From assembly GCF_016908195.1 (NCBI RefSeq), contig NZ_JAFBDK010000025.1:1-38691 (forward strand): 38,691 nt of DNA, in the 5' to 3' direction. The notes beneath the pieces are model-generated. The model saw only the letters and a program-made list of their open reading frames with translations. It had not been told where the DNA came from and did not search any database. This DNA comes from Jeotgalibacillus terrae (GTDB lineage Bacteria > Bacillota > Bacilli > Bacillales > Jeotgalibacillaceae). Below, piece after piece: positions 15,966-24,532 of this stretch (positions are counted from its first letter, which is position 1; every line of letters starts with the position of its first letter). The translations under genes and the position numbers were made by a program.

Positions 15966-17075
15966 CTAGTAAGGCAGTATTACCTTAATCTGTGTTCCTT
16001 CTGACGGGGCACTTTTTAACGAAAACTCACCGTTTAGCAGACGCGTTCTCTCCTGCATACTTGATAAGCCGACTGATGGCACTTTGTCTGTATGCTCAGG
16101 GAAAAATCCCCTGCCAAAATCACGGATCGTCATCTCAATTTTATCGCCTTTCGCTTCAATCCAGATATAAATATCTTCTGCTTCCGCGTGTCTTTTACAG
16201 TTTGTAATAGCTTCCTGACCAATTCTGAAAATCGTTTCTTCCACTTTGGCGGGCAGATTCAGTACTCCCTCTATCTTGATGGATGCTTTCAGTCCAAGCA
16301 TCTCTGCAAATCCATCCAACGCTTCAGTAAGTCCGCCTTCCATTCCTTTTGGACGGAGCTGCCAGATCAGCGCCCTCATTTCAGTCAATGCTTCCTGCGC
16401 AAGGGATTGAAGGCTGTGAAATGTCTCTTTTACATCCTGATCATCAGACATTTCCGCCCCTCCTCTTGCAGTAAGCGTCATTGAAAATAATAACTGGTTC
16501 ACTGAATCATGGAGATCCCGCGCTAACCTGTTACGCTCCTGCATCAGCGCTACTTCCTGTTCTTTTTTCGTCAGCTGAATCCGCTTGATAGCAGAACCGA
16601 TCTGAAAAGCTACGGATTCAAGCAACGCGAGTTCATGTTCTTCAAAGCTTCTTCTCCCGGGCGTAGCAACATTCAATAACCCGAAACGTTCACTTCCCGA
16701 TTGAAGTGGCACTGTCGCATGGTGTGTGATGCCTTCTGGGTTCTCGCTGCTTTTATCCAGGGCTTCTGTAATCCGCTTGCACTCAATAATATTCGAGGCT
16801 TTTTTCAATCTCCCCTGTCTGAAGCGGTTTACGCACCAGCAGCCACCGGTTTTCATATAAAAGCAATCTTTTTGCATGAGTACCTCAGGAAGATTTTCAT
16901 GGGCAATCAGCGTGTGCCTGCCAGTCTCTTCAATAAAAAAGATCCAGCCGGTGTGGAAGTCAGTTCCTTCAAGGAATTTTTCGAGTGAACCCTGAAGCAT
17001 CGACTCAATTTCTGTTTCTTCATTGAGAAGTTCAGCGATTTCTTTCAGGATTGTTACATGAGTTGGGTCGTTCAT
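15966..17075 (-). CDS. yhcY: GAF-domain sensor histidine kinase YhcY with a cysteine cluster
   Basis: A cytosolic sensor kinase of 369 residues, partner of YhcZ. An N-terminal GAF domain (about 5-165) has four cysteines: C71, C79 and C81 in CFYMKTGGCWC, and C99 in IIECKR. A HisKA_3 dimer domain follows with phospho-acceptor H189 (ARDLHDSVNQLLFS), then an HATPase domain with N292 in the N-box and DFGRGF (319-324). No membrane helix is present, so the signal is intracellular. The cysteines could bind a metal, heme or Fe-S cluster or form a thiol switch (inference). The ribosome binding site is moderate (GGATGGTGAT). Confidence 0.92.
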   Translation of the reverse strand: MNDPTHVTILKEIAELLNEETEIESMLQGSLEKFLEGTDFHTGWIFFIEETGRHTLIAHENLPEVLMQKDCFYMKTGGCWCVNRFRQGRLKKASNIIECKRITEALDKSSENPEGITHHATVPLQSGSERFGLLNVATPGRRSFEEHELALLESVAFQIGSAIKRIQLTKKEQEVALMQERNRLARDLHDSVNQLLFSMTLTARGGAEMSDDQDVKETFHSLQSLAQEALTEMRALIWQLRPKGMEGGLTEALDGFAEMLGLKASIKIEGVLNLPAKVEETIFRIGQEAITNCKRHAEAEDIYIWIEAKGDKIEMTIRDFGRGFFPEHTDKVPSVGLSSMQERTRLLNGEFSLKSAPSEGTQIKVILPY

Positions 17076-17146
17076 GCGATCACCATCCGTTTCATCTGTT
17101 TTTATTATAGGGTAAAAACAGGGTTGAACTAATCAGTCATTGGACT

Positions 17147-17183
17147 GAAAAGAGGCTGCGACAATGGTGTCTCAGCCTCTTTA
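17147..17183 (-). terminator. Terminator of pgcA, beyond repeat copy C
   Basis: AGAGGCTG (17151-17158) and CAGCCTCT (17173-17180), with inner GACA/TGTC pairs, form the stem. On the minus strand TTTTC follows. It is 180 bp past the pgcA stop codon, and repeat C fills the space between. Confidence 0.75.
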
Positions 17184-17190
17184 TTCAATA

Positions 17191-17320
17191 ACCGGTTCAC
17201 TGCGCTGCAGGCGGTGCTTTCCGAGCGGTGGTTGCTGAGCCTCCTCACCTTCGGTTGCGGGGTCTCAGCTATCCCGCTAATCGTCCCGGAGTCACCGCCT
17301 TCCGCTACGTTCACCTGTGA
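17191..17320 (+). repeat. Dispersed repeat, divergent copy C
   Basis: It shares with copies A, B and D the order GTGCTTTCCG, GAGCCTCCTC, TTGCGGGGTCTCA, CGGAGTC and CCGCCTTCCGCTAC, but differs widely between these blocks and is about 45 bp shorter. The ends form an imperfect inverted repeat (GGTTCAC...GTGAACC-type, GGCGGTG/CACCGCC inside). It lies between the pgcA stop codon and its terminator, so it is transcribed as part of the pgcA 3' end. Confidence 0.75.
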
Positions 17321-17363
17321 TTCAGTTAAGAACCAATACTTTTTCTCAACTTTTTAGAAAGAA

Positions 17364-19097
17364 TTAATTATTCAATTCAGCTCGGATTTTTTCCATGAAT
17401 GAGTCTTTGATGCTGTTGAGTTTTTCTTCGCTGTTTTCAAGTGTTGACCCGACTACACTGAAGTAGAATTTGATTTTCGGTTCTGTTCCGCTTGGTCGTA
17501 CACATACCCACGAACCATCATCAAGGAAATATTTCAGTACGTTGGATGAAGGGAGATTGATCTTATATTCTGCTCCTTCTTTTGAGTGACGGCGCAGTGA
17601 TGTCAGGTAATCTTCCTGTGCATCAACTGACAGCCCTGCAATTTCAGACAATGGCTTTTCACGCAAAGATGAAAGCAGTGACTGAATCTTTTCAGCTCCG
17701 TCTTTACCTTTCATCGTGATCGACTCTAGGTCTTCTTTAAAGTAACCGTGCTGTTCATATAGTGCCAGCAGTACTTCATACAATGTCTTTCCTTCAGCTT
17801 TATGATAAGCAGCTGCTTCTGTCGCAAGCAGTGCAGCCTGAATCGCGTCTTTATCACGCGCAAAATCTTTTACCAGATAGCCATAGCTTTCTTCGTAACC
17901 AAACAGGAATGTATATTCACCAGTTGCTTCATACGCTTTAATTTTTTCTCCGATGAATTTGAATCCTGTCAGGACGTCTTCAGCTGTTACCCCGTAATGC
18001 TCAGCTACTTTCCGCCCGATCTCTGACGTTACAATGGTTTTGAATACACGACCGTTTTCAGGCAGTTGACCTTTGTCTTTCTTCCGCGCGAGCAGATAGT
18101 CGAGCAATATAGCTCCAGTCTGATTTCCTGTCAGCAGTGTATACTCACCGTTCGGTCCCTGTACGGCAAGCCCCAGTCTGTCTCCATCCGGATCTGCAGT
18201 AATTAACAGGTCTGCCCCAATCTCTTTACCGTCACGAATCGCAAGTTCAAATGCCCCCGGCTCTTCAGGATTGGGAGACTTAAGTGTCGGAAATTCAGAG
18301 TCAGGCTGTTCCTGCTCTGTTACCACATGCACATCATACCCAAGTGCTTTCAATCCACGCTGAACCATTACATTCGATGCGCCGTGAAGTGGAGAAAAGA
18401 CAACTTTCAGATCCGTTTCTTTTGCCATCTGCGGCTTTTCAGATACAGTGATCAAGTGCTCTGCGTAAGCGTCATCCACATCTGCCCCAACCATTTCAAT
18501 CAGTCCCTGGGCTTTTAATTCATCAACAGGCTTCACCTGAATATCCAGTTCATTTTCAATGATGTTGATTTCATCAATCACATCATCAGCATCCTTCAGA
18601 TTAAGCTGTGCACCATCAGCGCCGTATACTTTAAACCCGTTGTATTCCGGCGGGTTATGACTGGCTGTAGTCATTCCACCCATGAACGTTCCAAGGTGAC
18701 GAACGGCAAATGACAGTTCAGGTGTCGAGCGCAGTGATTCGAACACATACGTTTTAATTCCGTGAGAAGCCAGCGTACGTGCAATCTCAAGTGAAAATTC
18801 CGGAGATTTTCTGCGGCAGTCATAAGCCAGCACGACACCCTGCTTCTTAGCGTCTTCACCGTTTTTTTCTATGTACTTGGCGAGTCCTTCCGCAGCTTTC
18901 CGGACAGTGTAAATATTCATTTTATTTGTTCCCGCACCGATCTCTCCGCGCATGCCGCCAGTGCCAAATTCAAGGTTTTTATAAAACGCATCTTCAATTG
19001 CCTTATCGTCGCCTTTCATAGCTGCCAGTTCAGCGTGAATCTCCTGGTCCAGGCCGTCAAAAGTAACCCATTTATTATAAACCTGTTGTACGCTCAT
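17364..19097 (-). CDS. pgcA: Phosphoglucomutase (alpha-D-phosphohexomutase family)
   Basis: Interconverts glucose-6-phosphate and glucose-1-phosphate, supplying UDP-glucose for glycolipid and teichoic-acid synthesis. The 577-residue protein has the phosphoserine loop TTASHNPPEYNG with S146, the metal loop DPDGDR, the sugar-specificity loop GYEESYG and the phosphate-binding RPSGTEPK near the C-terminus. The length matches B. subtilis PgcA. GGAGGGG precedes the ATG. From memory, its position next to yhcYZ and near yhcX matches the B. subtilis order. Confidence 0.95.
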   Translation of the reverse strand: MSVQQVYNKWVTFDGLDQEIHAELAAMKGDDKAIEDAFYKNLEFGTGGMRGEIGAGTNKMNIYTVRKAAEGLAKYIEKNGEDAKKQGVVLAYDCRRKSPEFSLEIARTLASHGIKTYVFESLRSTPELSFAVRHLGTFMGGMTTASHNPPEYNGFKVYGADGAQLNLKDADDVIDEINIIENELDIQVKPVDELKAQGLIEMVGADVDDAYAEHLITVSEKPQMAKETDLKVVFSPLHGASNVMVQRGLKALGYDVHVVTEQEQPDSEFPTLKSPNPEEPGAFELAIRDGKEIGADLLITADPDGDRLGLAVQGPNGEYTLLTGNQTGAILLDYLLARKKDKGQLPENGRVFKTIVTSEIGRKVAEHYGVTAEDVLTGFKFIGEKIKAYEATGEYTFLFGYEESYGYLVKDFARDKDAIQAALLATEAAAYHKAEGKTLYEVLLALYEQHGYFKEDLESITMKGKDGAEKIQSLLSSLREKPLSEIAGLSVDAQEDYLTSLRRHSKEGAEYKINLPSSNVLKYFLDDGSWVCVRPSGTEPKIKFYFSVVGSTLENSEEKLNSIKDSFMEKIRAELNN

Positions 19098-19175
19098 AAA
19101 ATCCCCTCCACTTTTTTCTTATTGTAGCACGCACGCTGTCTATTGAATATTGAAAAGTCTGAAAGAAGCCCGTAA

Positions 19176-19220
19176 AAATAGGACATGACAAACCTTCATG
19201 CAAGAAGGTTTGTCATGTCC
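19176..19220 (-). terminator. Very strong terminator of yhcX
   Basis: GGACATGACAAACCTTC (19181-19197) and its exact complement (19204-19220) give a perfect 17-bp stem with a 6-nt loop. TATTTTTA follows on the minus strand. Confidence 0.93.
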
Positions 19221-19227
19221 CTGAATA

Positions 19228-20772
19228 TTACTGCTTTTTATAGTTGATTGAATAGATGTCGTGTCTGCGGTCTTTCAGCTGTCGCACGGTTCCGCCCTGA
19301 CGCTGACGGCGCAGAATTTCAAGGTCAACATCACCGATCATCACCATTTCAAGGTTTGGATCAGTCTCCCCTACAATACCATCACGCGCAAATTCAAAGT
19401 CAGACGGTGCAAAAATTGCTGATTGCGCATACTGAATATCCATGTTTTCAGTTTCCGGCAGGTTGCCGACTGTACCTGAAATCACTGTATAGATCTGATT
19501 TTCAACTGCACGTGCCTGTGAGCAGTACCTTACGCGCAGGTAACCCTGACGATCTTCTGTACAAAATGGGGTGAAAATGATTTTCGCACCCATATCTGTT
19601 GCAATACGTGCAAGTTCAGGAAACTCAATGTCGTAACAAATCTGGATCGCAATTTTACCGCAGTCTGTATCAAATACTCTGACTGTATCCCCAGGGCTGA
19701 TTCCCCACCATTTCCGTTCGTTCGGCGTAATATGAAGCTTGTATTGCTTCTCAATCGTGCCATCTCTTCTGAAAAGGTAAGCGATGTTGTAAATCTCGTC
19801 ATCCTCCTCTTTTACAAAATGGGAGCCGCCAATGATGTTAACGTTATAGCGCACTGCAAGATCTGTGAAGAGTTCAATGTACTCTTCCGTGTAATCTGTC
19901 AGCTTTCTAACTGCCATACTCGGAGACTTTTCATTCAGGAAGGACATCAGCTGGGTGGTAAAAATCTCAGGGAACACAACAAAATCTGACTGTGCGTCTG
20001 AGGCCACATCCGTAAAGTATTCCACCTGATTCGCAAAATCTGTGAAGGAATCAATCTGACGCATCATGTACTGAACAACACAGATACGCACAGGATGGCT
20101 TGTCTTAAAGTGTCTCTTCGACTTCGGACGGTAGTCCACATTGTTCCATTCCATTAATGTTGCATACTTATTCGACTGCTTATCATCCGGAAGATAATTC
20201 GGATTGATCCGCATAAGTGTAAAACCGTTAATGAGCTGGAAAGACAGAACGGGATCATAGATCTTATGCATTTGAACTGAATCTACGTATTCACGGGGAG
20301 ACATTTCGCCCGCGTATTTATGGTAATTTGGAATACGCCCACCGATAATGATACTTTTCAGATTGAATTCCCGTGCAAGTTCTCTTCTTGCTTCGTAAAG
20401 TCTGTGACCGACTTTCATACGGCGGAAATCCGGATGAACCATCACTTCAATCCCGTACAGGTTGTACCCATCCGGATTGTGATTTGTGATATACCCTTCA
20501 TCCGTTACGTCATCCCACGTATGACGGTCATCATATTCATCAAAGTTAATAATCAGACTCGAGCATGACCCGATAATATCCCCATCAAGCTCAGCTACAA
20601 GCTGACCGTCCGGGAACATCTCAAGGTGACTTTCAAGATGCTCAACTTTCCACGGCTGCATCCCCGGAAAACAAAGCCTTTGCATATGAATAATTTTATC
20701 TATATCAGCATGAATCATTTTACGAATGATCATTTTTTTCTCAAATTGAGACAAATCCAGTTTCTCAGACAT
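19228..20772 (-). CDS. yhcX: GNAT acetyltransferase - nitrilase fusion YhcX
   Basis: A two-domain protein of 514 residues. The N-terminal GNAT acyltransferase domain (about 13-200) includes GIEVMVHPDFRRMKVGHRLYE, the acetyl-CoA loop region. The carbon-nitrogen hydrolase domain (about 225-505) carries the Glu-Lys-Cys triad: E269 in VFPEIF, K345 in YKLHITPNE and C379 in QICYDIEFPE. The fusion is the normal architecture of the B. subtilis YhcX family. An amidase acting on an acylated small molecule is likely, but the substrate is unknown. The ATG at 20772 is chosen for GAGGAGTG upstream; the frame extends three codons further without a site. Confidence 0.92.
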   Translation of the reverse strand: MSEKLDLSQFEKKMIIRKMIHADIDKIIHMQRLCFPGMQPWKVEHLESHLEMFPDGQLVAELDGDIIGSCSSLIINFDEYDDRHTWDDVTDEGYITNHNPDGYNLYGIEVMVHPDFRRMKVGHRLYEARRELAREFNLKSIIIGGRIPNYHKYAGEMSPREYVDSVQMHKIYDPVLSFQLINGFTLMRINPNYLPDDKQSNKYATLMEWNNVDYRPKSKRHFKTSHPVRICVVQYMMRQIDSFTDFANQVEYFTDVASDAQSDFVVFPEIFTTQLMSFLNEKSPSMAVRKLTDYTEEYIELFTDLAVRYNVNIIGGSHFVKEEDDEIYNIAYLFRRDGTIEKQYKLHITPNERKWWGISPGDTVRVFDTDCGKIAIQICYDIEFPELARIATDMGAKIIFTPFCTEDRQGYLRVRYCSQARAVENQIYTVISGTVGNLPETENMDIQYAQSAIFAPSDFEFARDGIVGETDPNLEMVMIGDVDLEILRRQRQGGTVRQLKDRRHDIYSINYKKQ

Positions 20773-20901
20773 AGGTTTCACTCCTCAAACGTGTATTCAT
20801 TTAATTATAAACTCAATTTATAATAATAACAGCTTCCATACTTTTTGTGCCAAACTTTAGACAAATTCAATATGTAATTTCCGAGACCTGATTTTCAAAG
20901 C

Positions 20902-20930
20902 TTGTATTATTCACCATTAACTTTTACAAT
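20902..20930 (+). promoter_or_regulatory. Sigma-A promoter of bdbC and its partner
   Basis: TTGTAT (20902-20907) and TACAAT (20925-20930) are separated by 17 bp, 40 bp before the bdbC start codon. Confidence 0.65.
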
Positions 20931-20969
20931 CTTCAATGACAATAGATTTTTGTGAAAGAAGGCGTCTCA

Positions 20970-21401
20970 ATGACCAAAAAGATAGAAAATATGCTTTTTG
21001 CTGCCTGGGCTGCTGCGTTTACTGCTGTGATGGGTTCGCTGTACTTCTCTGAGATCAGGGGCTTTGAGCCTTGTGAACTTTGCTGGTATCAGAGAATCTT
21101 TATGTATCCGCTCGCAGTGATCCTGCTGATTGCAGTCATTAAAAAGGATGCAAAAGCTGCCCTTTATTCAGCTATTCTCTCAGGGATGGGCGGATGTATT
21201 TCCATCTATCATTACAGCATTCAAAAGATTGATACATTGTCATCTTCTGCTCCGGCATGCGGGATGGTCCCATGTACAGGGGAATATATTAACTGGGCTG
21301 GCTTTATTACGATTCCGTTTTTAGCACTGACAGCCTTTACGATTATTTTTGTATTCAGTCTGATCATTCTTAAGCAATCGAAAGGAGCAACACAAACATG
21401 A
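20970..21401 (+). CDS. bdbC: Disulfide-bond oxidoreductase BdbC (DsbB/VKOR-type quinone reductase)
   Basis: A 143-residue protein with four membrane helices that re-oxidises an extracytoplasmic thiol oxidase and passes electrons to quinone. The first redox pair is C35-E-L-C38 after helix 1 (GFEPCELCWYQR); the second is C97/C102 in the second outer loop (PACGMVPC). The ATG at 20970 follows an AAGAAGG site; a GTG at 20952 overlaps it and is less likely. The stop codon overlaps the next ATG by four bases (ATGA), so the two are translationally coupled and are natural partners. Confidence 0.93.
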   Translation: MTKKIENMLFAAWAAAFTAVMGSLYFSEIRGFEPCELCWYQRIFMYPLAVILLIAVIKKDAKAALYSAILSGMGGCISIYHYSIQKIDTLSSSAPACGMVPCTGEYINWAGFITIPFLALTAFTIIFVFSLIILKQSKGATQT

Positions 21402-21871
21402 AAAAAATTCTACTCTTTGGCGGTGTAATCGTACTGATTTTTGCTGCAATTGCATTGATTACCAATATGCAAAATGAATCAAAAGTCGAAGGAAATCCAT
21501 ACGGAAAAGAAGAGCTGGCTCAATCTACTATTGATCTGCTTGATAACGAAAACTATCAGAATCAGATTGTTCCGGATGAACTGGAAGAGCGCATTTCAAG
21601 CGGTGAACCGACAACCGTGTATTTCTTCAGCCCTGAGTGTCAATACTGTCTTGAAACAACACCAATGCTTGCACCACTCGCTGAAGAAATGGGCGTTGAT
21701 ATGGTTCAGATGAACTTAATTGAGTTTCAGGATCAGTGGAACAAATATGGAATCCAGTCTACACCTACATTAATTCACTTTGAAGATGGTGAGCCAGTTG
21801 ACGGCATTGTTGGTGCCGCACCTGAGGAAGATTACCGTGAGTTCTTTGAACGCAATGTAACAGGCGGATAA
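21398..21871 (+). CDS. Membrane-anchored thioredoxin-like protein, partner of BdbC
   Basis: A 157-residue protein anchored by an N-terminal helix (about 4-22), with a thioredoxin fold facing outward. The redox motif is C81-QY-C84 in SPECQYCLETTP, and STPT with cis-proline P123 follows. It is shorter than BdbD (no DsbA-type helical insertion) and has neither a CPSC nor a CGPC motif. It may therefore be the oxidase served by BdbC or a separate thiol exchanger. The ATGA overlap with bdbC argues for a joint role. The ribosome binding site is AAAGGAG. Confidence 0.9.
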   Translation: MKKILLFGGVIVLIFAAIALITNMQNESKVEGNPYGKEELAQSTIDLLDNENYQNQIVPDELEERISSGEPTTVYFFSPECQYCLETTPMLAPLAEEMGVDMVQMNLIEFQDQWNKYGIQSTPTLIHFEDGEPVDGIVGAAPEEDYREFFERNVTGG

Positions 21872-21878
21872 TATGAAG

Positions 21879-21914
21879 ACTGCCAGGAGTAAAAACTTCC
21901 TGGCAGTTTTTTTA
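21879..21914 (+). terminator. Terminator of the bdbC operon
   Basis: ACTGCCAGGA (21879-21888) and TCCTGGCAGT (21898-21907) form a perfect 10-bp stem, followed by seven T. Confidence 0.95.
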
Positions 21915-21923
21915 TCATAGAGA

Positions 21924-22105
21924 CTCTGTTAAAGGTGGCTGTTGATTTCCGATGCAGGGGGGGAATGCTTTCCGCATGAGCCGTTTTTTGGCTCCGGTTC
22001 AATCGGACCTCCTCGCGCTTCTTGCTGCGGGGTCTCACCTGTCACGCTTCTCCTGCTAGAGTCGTCCCCCTTCCGCTGCAATCACCATCTATGCTAAAAC
22101 AACAT
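21924..22105 (+). repeat. Dispersed ~180-bp repeat, copy B
   Basis: The outer edges CTCTGTTAAAGGTGGCTGTT and ATCACCATCTATGCTAAAAC recur in inverted copy D with few changes, which fixes the element boundaries. The core has CTTTCCGCATGAGCCG, the GAGCC/GGCTC hairpin, CAATCGGACCTCCTCG and GCGGGGTCTCACCTGTC. It begins 10 bp after the bdbC operon terminator and ends 50 bp before yhcT, so it supplies most of the sequence upstream of that gene. Confidence 0.9.
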
Positions 22106-22154
22106 CAGGCTTTATCATAGCCATCATAAAAGATATTAAAAGGAGTTTTAATCA

Positions 22155-23027
22155 GTGAAACAATCATTTACGATCACCGTTCACCCAAAGTGGGATGGCA
22201 GTACGCTTGATACTTTATTGAAGGAACAACTGGCGTTCAGCAAAAAAACCATACACCAGTGGAGAATGGAAAAAAGTATCGTTATTAACGGAGAGCTGAA
22301 GCCCTGGAAAGATCCCCTCACAACAGGTGATCTTCTATCCATTGAATATGTTGCCCGCCCATCAGTACCAGCCTGGGAAAAAGAGATTGATATTTTATTT
22401 GAGGATGAGCATTTGATGATCGTCAATAAACCGGCGGATACAGATACACACCCAAATAGTGAGGCTGATACAAAGACGCTGCAAAATGCTGTTGTAAATG
22501 TCTTAATCTCAAACGGACAAAGCGGCTATGCGCAGCCGGTTCACAGGCTAGATCGTGATACTACAGGCACAATCCTTTTTGCAAAACATCCGGCAATCAA
22601 ACCACTGCTTGATCAAATGCTTGAAAAAAGACTGATTAAACGCACCTATCTTGCACTCGCCGAGGGCCAGCTTAATCAGCAGGGGACGGTATCTGAGGCA
22701 ATCGGGAAAGACAGGCATCATCCTGTCAGAAGAAGAGTTTCACCAGGTGGACAGAAAGCGGTCACACACTTCCGCCGGTTAAAGTATAATGCTGAAAAAC
22801 AACTGTCACTGGCTGAATTGAATCTTGAAACCGGCCGTACCCATCAGATCAGAGTGCATCTGTCACACATCGGGCACCCGATCGCAGGTGATACGCTCTA
22901 CGGAGCACGCAATAAAATGTACGATCGCCAGGCATTACATGCAAAAAAGCTGATATTTGAACATCCGTTTACACTTGAGATGATTGAAGTTGAAGCCGCC
23001 CCGCCGGCATATTTTCATTTGCACTAA
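22155..23027 (+). CDS. yhcT: RluA/RluD-family RNA pseudouridine synthase YhcT
   Basis: A 290-residue enzyme that isomerises uridine to pseudouridine in RNA. It has an S4-like N-terminal part (about 10-65; SKKTIHQWRMEKSIVING) and the catalytic domain with motif II HRLDRDTTG (130-138), whose D133 is the likely nucleophile. ETGRTHQIRVHLSHIGHPIAGDTLYG is the conserved C-terminal block. The start is GTG with AAAAGGAG upstream. In B. subtilis yhcT lies near yhcX, as here. The exact RNA site is unknown. A bidirectional terminator shared with wrbA follows. Confidence 0.92.
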   Translation: MKQSFTITVHPKWDGSTLDTLLKEQLAFSKKTIHQWRMEKSIVINGELKPWKDPLTTGDLLSIEYVARPSVPAWEKEIDILFEDEHLMIVNKPADTDTHPNSEADTKTLQNAVVNVLISNGQSGYAQPVHRLDRDTTGTILFAKHPAIKPLLDQMLEKRLIKRTYLALAEGQLNQQGTVSEAIGKDRHHPVRRRVSPGGQKAVTHFRRLKYNAEKQLSLAELNLETGRTHQIRVHLSHIGHPIAGDTLYGARNKMYDRQALHAKKLIFEHPFTLEMIEVEAAPPAYFHLH

Positions 23028-23058
23028 AAAACGCAAAGGCATGAGCCTCTGCGTTTTT
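23026..23058. terminator. Bidirectional terminator between yhcT and wrbA
   Basis: AAAAACGCAaAGGC and GCCTcTGCGTTTTT pair around a short ATGA loop, with A/T runs on both sides. It overlaps the yhcT stop codon. Confidence 0.92.
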
Positions 23059-23061
23059 CTT

Positions 23062-23673
23062 TTATGCTTTACCTGCGTTAACCCATTTTGCAACTTCTAC
23101 TGTACGTTTTGCCTGGTATTTAACGCCGTCTTTAACGTCTTCCTGCATATTGCCATCCTGATCGACTGTAACGCTTGTACCGTACGGGTTACCACCTGAA
23201 GCGAATGTAACCGGATCAGAATAGCCTGGTGCTGCAATAATTGCGCCCCAATGCATCATAGTTGTGTAAAGGTTCAGAATGGTTGCTTCCTGACCTCCGT
23301 GTGGATTTTGAGCAGAACTCATACCGCTGACAACCTTATTCACAAGCTTACCATTGAACCACAGGCCACCTGTTGTATCAATAAAGTTTTTCATTTGTGC
23401 CGGCATCGTACCGTAACGTGTCGGAATACTGAAAATGTATGCGTCTGCCCATTCAAGATCATTTAATGTGACAACGGGTACATCTTTTGTTTCTTCATAA
23501 TGATCTTTCCACGCAGGATTTGATGCAATGGCCTGCTGCGGAGCAGTTTCCTCAACTTTTAATACCTTAACTTCAGCACCGGATTCCTTCGCTGCTTCTT
23601 CTGCCCACTTGGCAAGCTGATAATTTGTTCCTGTTGAACTGTAATAAATAATCGCTAATTTGACGTTTGACAT
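23062..23673 (-). CDS. wrbA: NAD(P)H:quinone oxidoreductase WrbA
   Basis: A 203-residue flavodoxin-like enzyme that reduces quinones fully to hydroquinones. The FMN phosphate loop is SSTGTNYQ (12-19), and the flavin-ring loops are SIPTRYGTMPAQMKNFID and the segment from SGMSSAQNPHGGQEATILNLY onward, all typical of WrbA. AAGGAG precedes the ATG. It is divergent from the next flavodoxin-like gene across a 182-bp spacer. Confidence 0.93.
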   Translation of the reverse strand: MSNVKLAIIYYSSTGTNYQLAKWAEEAAKESGAEVKVLKVEETAPQQAIASNPAWKDHYEETKDVPVVTLNDLEWADAYIFSIPTRYGTMPAQMKNFIDTTGGLWFNGKLVNKVVSGMSSAQNPHGGQEATILNLYTTMMHWGAIIAAPGYSDPVTFASGGNPYGTSVTVDQDGNMQEDVKDGVKYQAKRTVEVAKWVNAGKA

Positions 23674-23801
23674 TTCACAATCACTCCTTGATTCGATTTT
23701 AATTTTCTGAAAATGATTTCACGCTTTATATTATTTCCTTAAATCACCTAAAATAAACATAGTTTCGAAAATCTCAGTTTCAAAGTATCATAACAAGGTC
23801 A

Positions 23802-23829
23802 TTGACATAGAATGTTGAAAGGTTACAAT
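23802..23829 (+). promoter_or_regulatory. Sigma-A promoter of the flavodoxin-like reductase
   Basis: A perfect TTGACA (23802-23807) and TACAAT (23824-23829) are spaced 16 bp apart, 27 bp before the start codon. Confidence 0.75.
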
Positions 23830-23855
23830 TCGAGTAAAAAGGAGGAATCATTTAA

Positions 23856-24386
23856 ATGACTTTATTGATTATTAGTGGAAGCTCACGTGAAAAGAGTAAT
23901 TCAGAGTATTTCGCAGAGAAAGCAGCTGCTTCTTATAAAGGTGAAGTAAAGTGGATAAAATTGAGAGAGCTGAATATTCAGCAGATTCATGACCAGCGGC
24001 ATGATGAATACGGCTTTACCCCGGTAGATGATGATCACACTCAAGTGGTTGAATCTATGCTTTCTGCCGATGCTGTCCTCTTTGCTACACCGTTATACTG
24101 GTATGGCATGAGTGGCTATATGAAAACGTTCATTGACAGGTGGTCACAGGCAATGAGAGATCCTGATCTGGACTTTAAAGAGCGGATGAAAAACACACCT
24201 TCCTATGTGATCACTTGCGGCGGCGATCAGGTTGATATTAAAGGACTGCCGCTGATTTTGCAGTTTAAACATATTTTCGAATTCACAGGAATGGACTTTA
24301 AAAAATATTTTATCGGAGAAGCAAGAAAGCCCGGTGATGCTTCAAAGAGTAATAGACTTCATCAGCTGGAGCAGTTTTTCGACTAA
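23856..24386 (+). CDS. NAD(P)H-dependent FMN reductase, flavodoxin-like (YwqN type)
   Basis: A 176-residue flavoprotein. SGSSREKSNSEYFAEKA (7-23) is the FMN phosphate loop; TPLYWYGMSGYMKTFIDRW (about 78-96) is the flavin-ring loop of the NADPH-dependent FMN reductase group. The remaining fold agrees. It is smaller than WrbA and belongs to the iron-sulfur-flavoprotein/YwqN branch but has no cysteine cluster. GGAGG precedes the ATG. The gene appears monocistronic; no clear terminator is seen in the 146 bp that follow. Confidence 0.85.
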   Translation: MTLLIISGSSREKSNSEYFAEKAAASYKGEVKWIKLRELNIQQIHDQRHDEYGFTPVDDDHTQVVESMLSADAVLFATPLYWYGMSGYMKTFIDRWSQAMRDPDLDFKERMKNTPSYVITCGGDQVDIKGLPLILQFKHIFEFTGMDFKKYFIGEARKPGDASKSNRLHQLEQFFD

Positions 24387-24439
24387 TTCAGTTAATGATT
24401 AACCCGGATGAAGGTGACCTGGTACGTCCATCTTATTTC

Positions 24440-24469
24440 TTGACAATCACCATTTTTATATACTATAGT
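24440..24469 (+). promoter_or_regulatory. Promoter region with ACTATAGT palindrome ahead of the nitroreductase
   Basis: A perfect TTGACA (24440-24445) is followed by TACTAT (24461-24466, 15-bp spacer). The -10 region overlaps the 8-bp palindrome ACTATAGT (24462-24469). Related quinone/nitro-reductase genes in Bacillus are under MarR-type thiol-based repressors that bind such sites, so an operator is plausible but unproven. Confidence 0.4.
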
Positions 24470-24532
24470 GGGCGCTGATAACTTAAAGTAACTCATTTTT
24501 AATAGATATACTTTTTTAGGAGGAACCCCACT

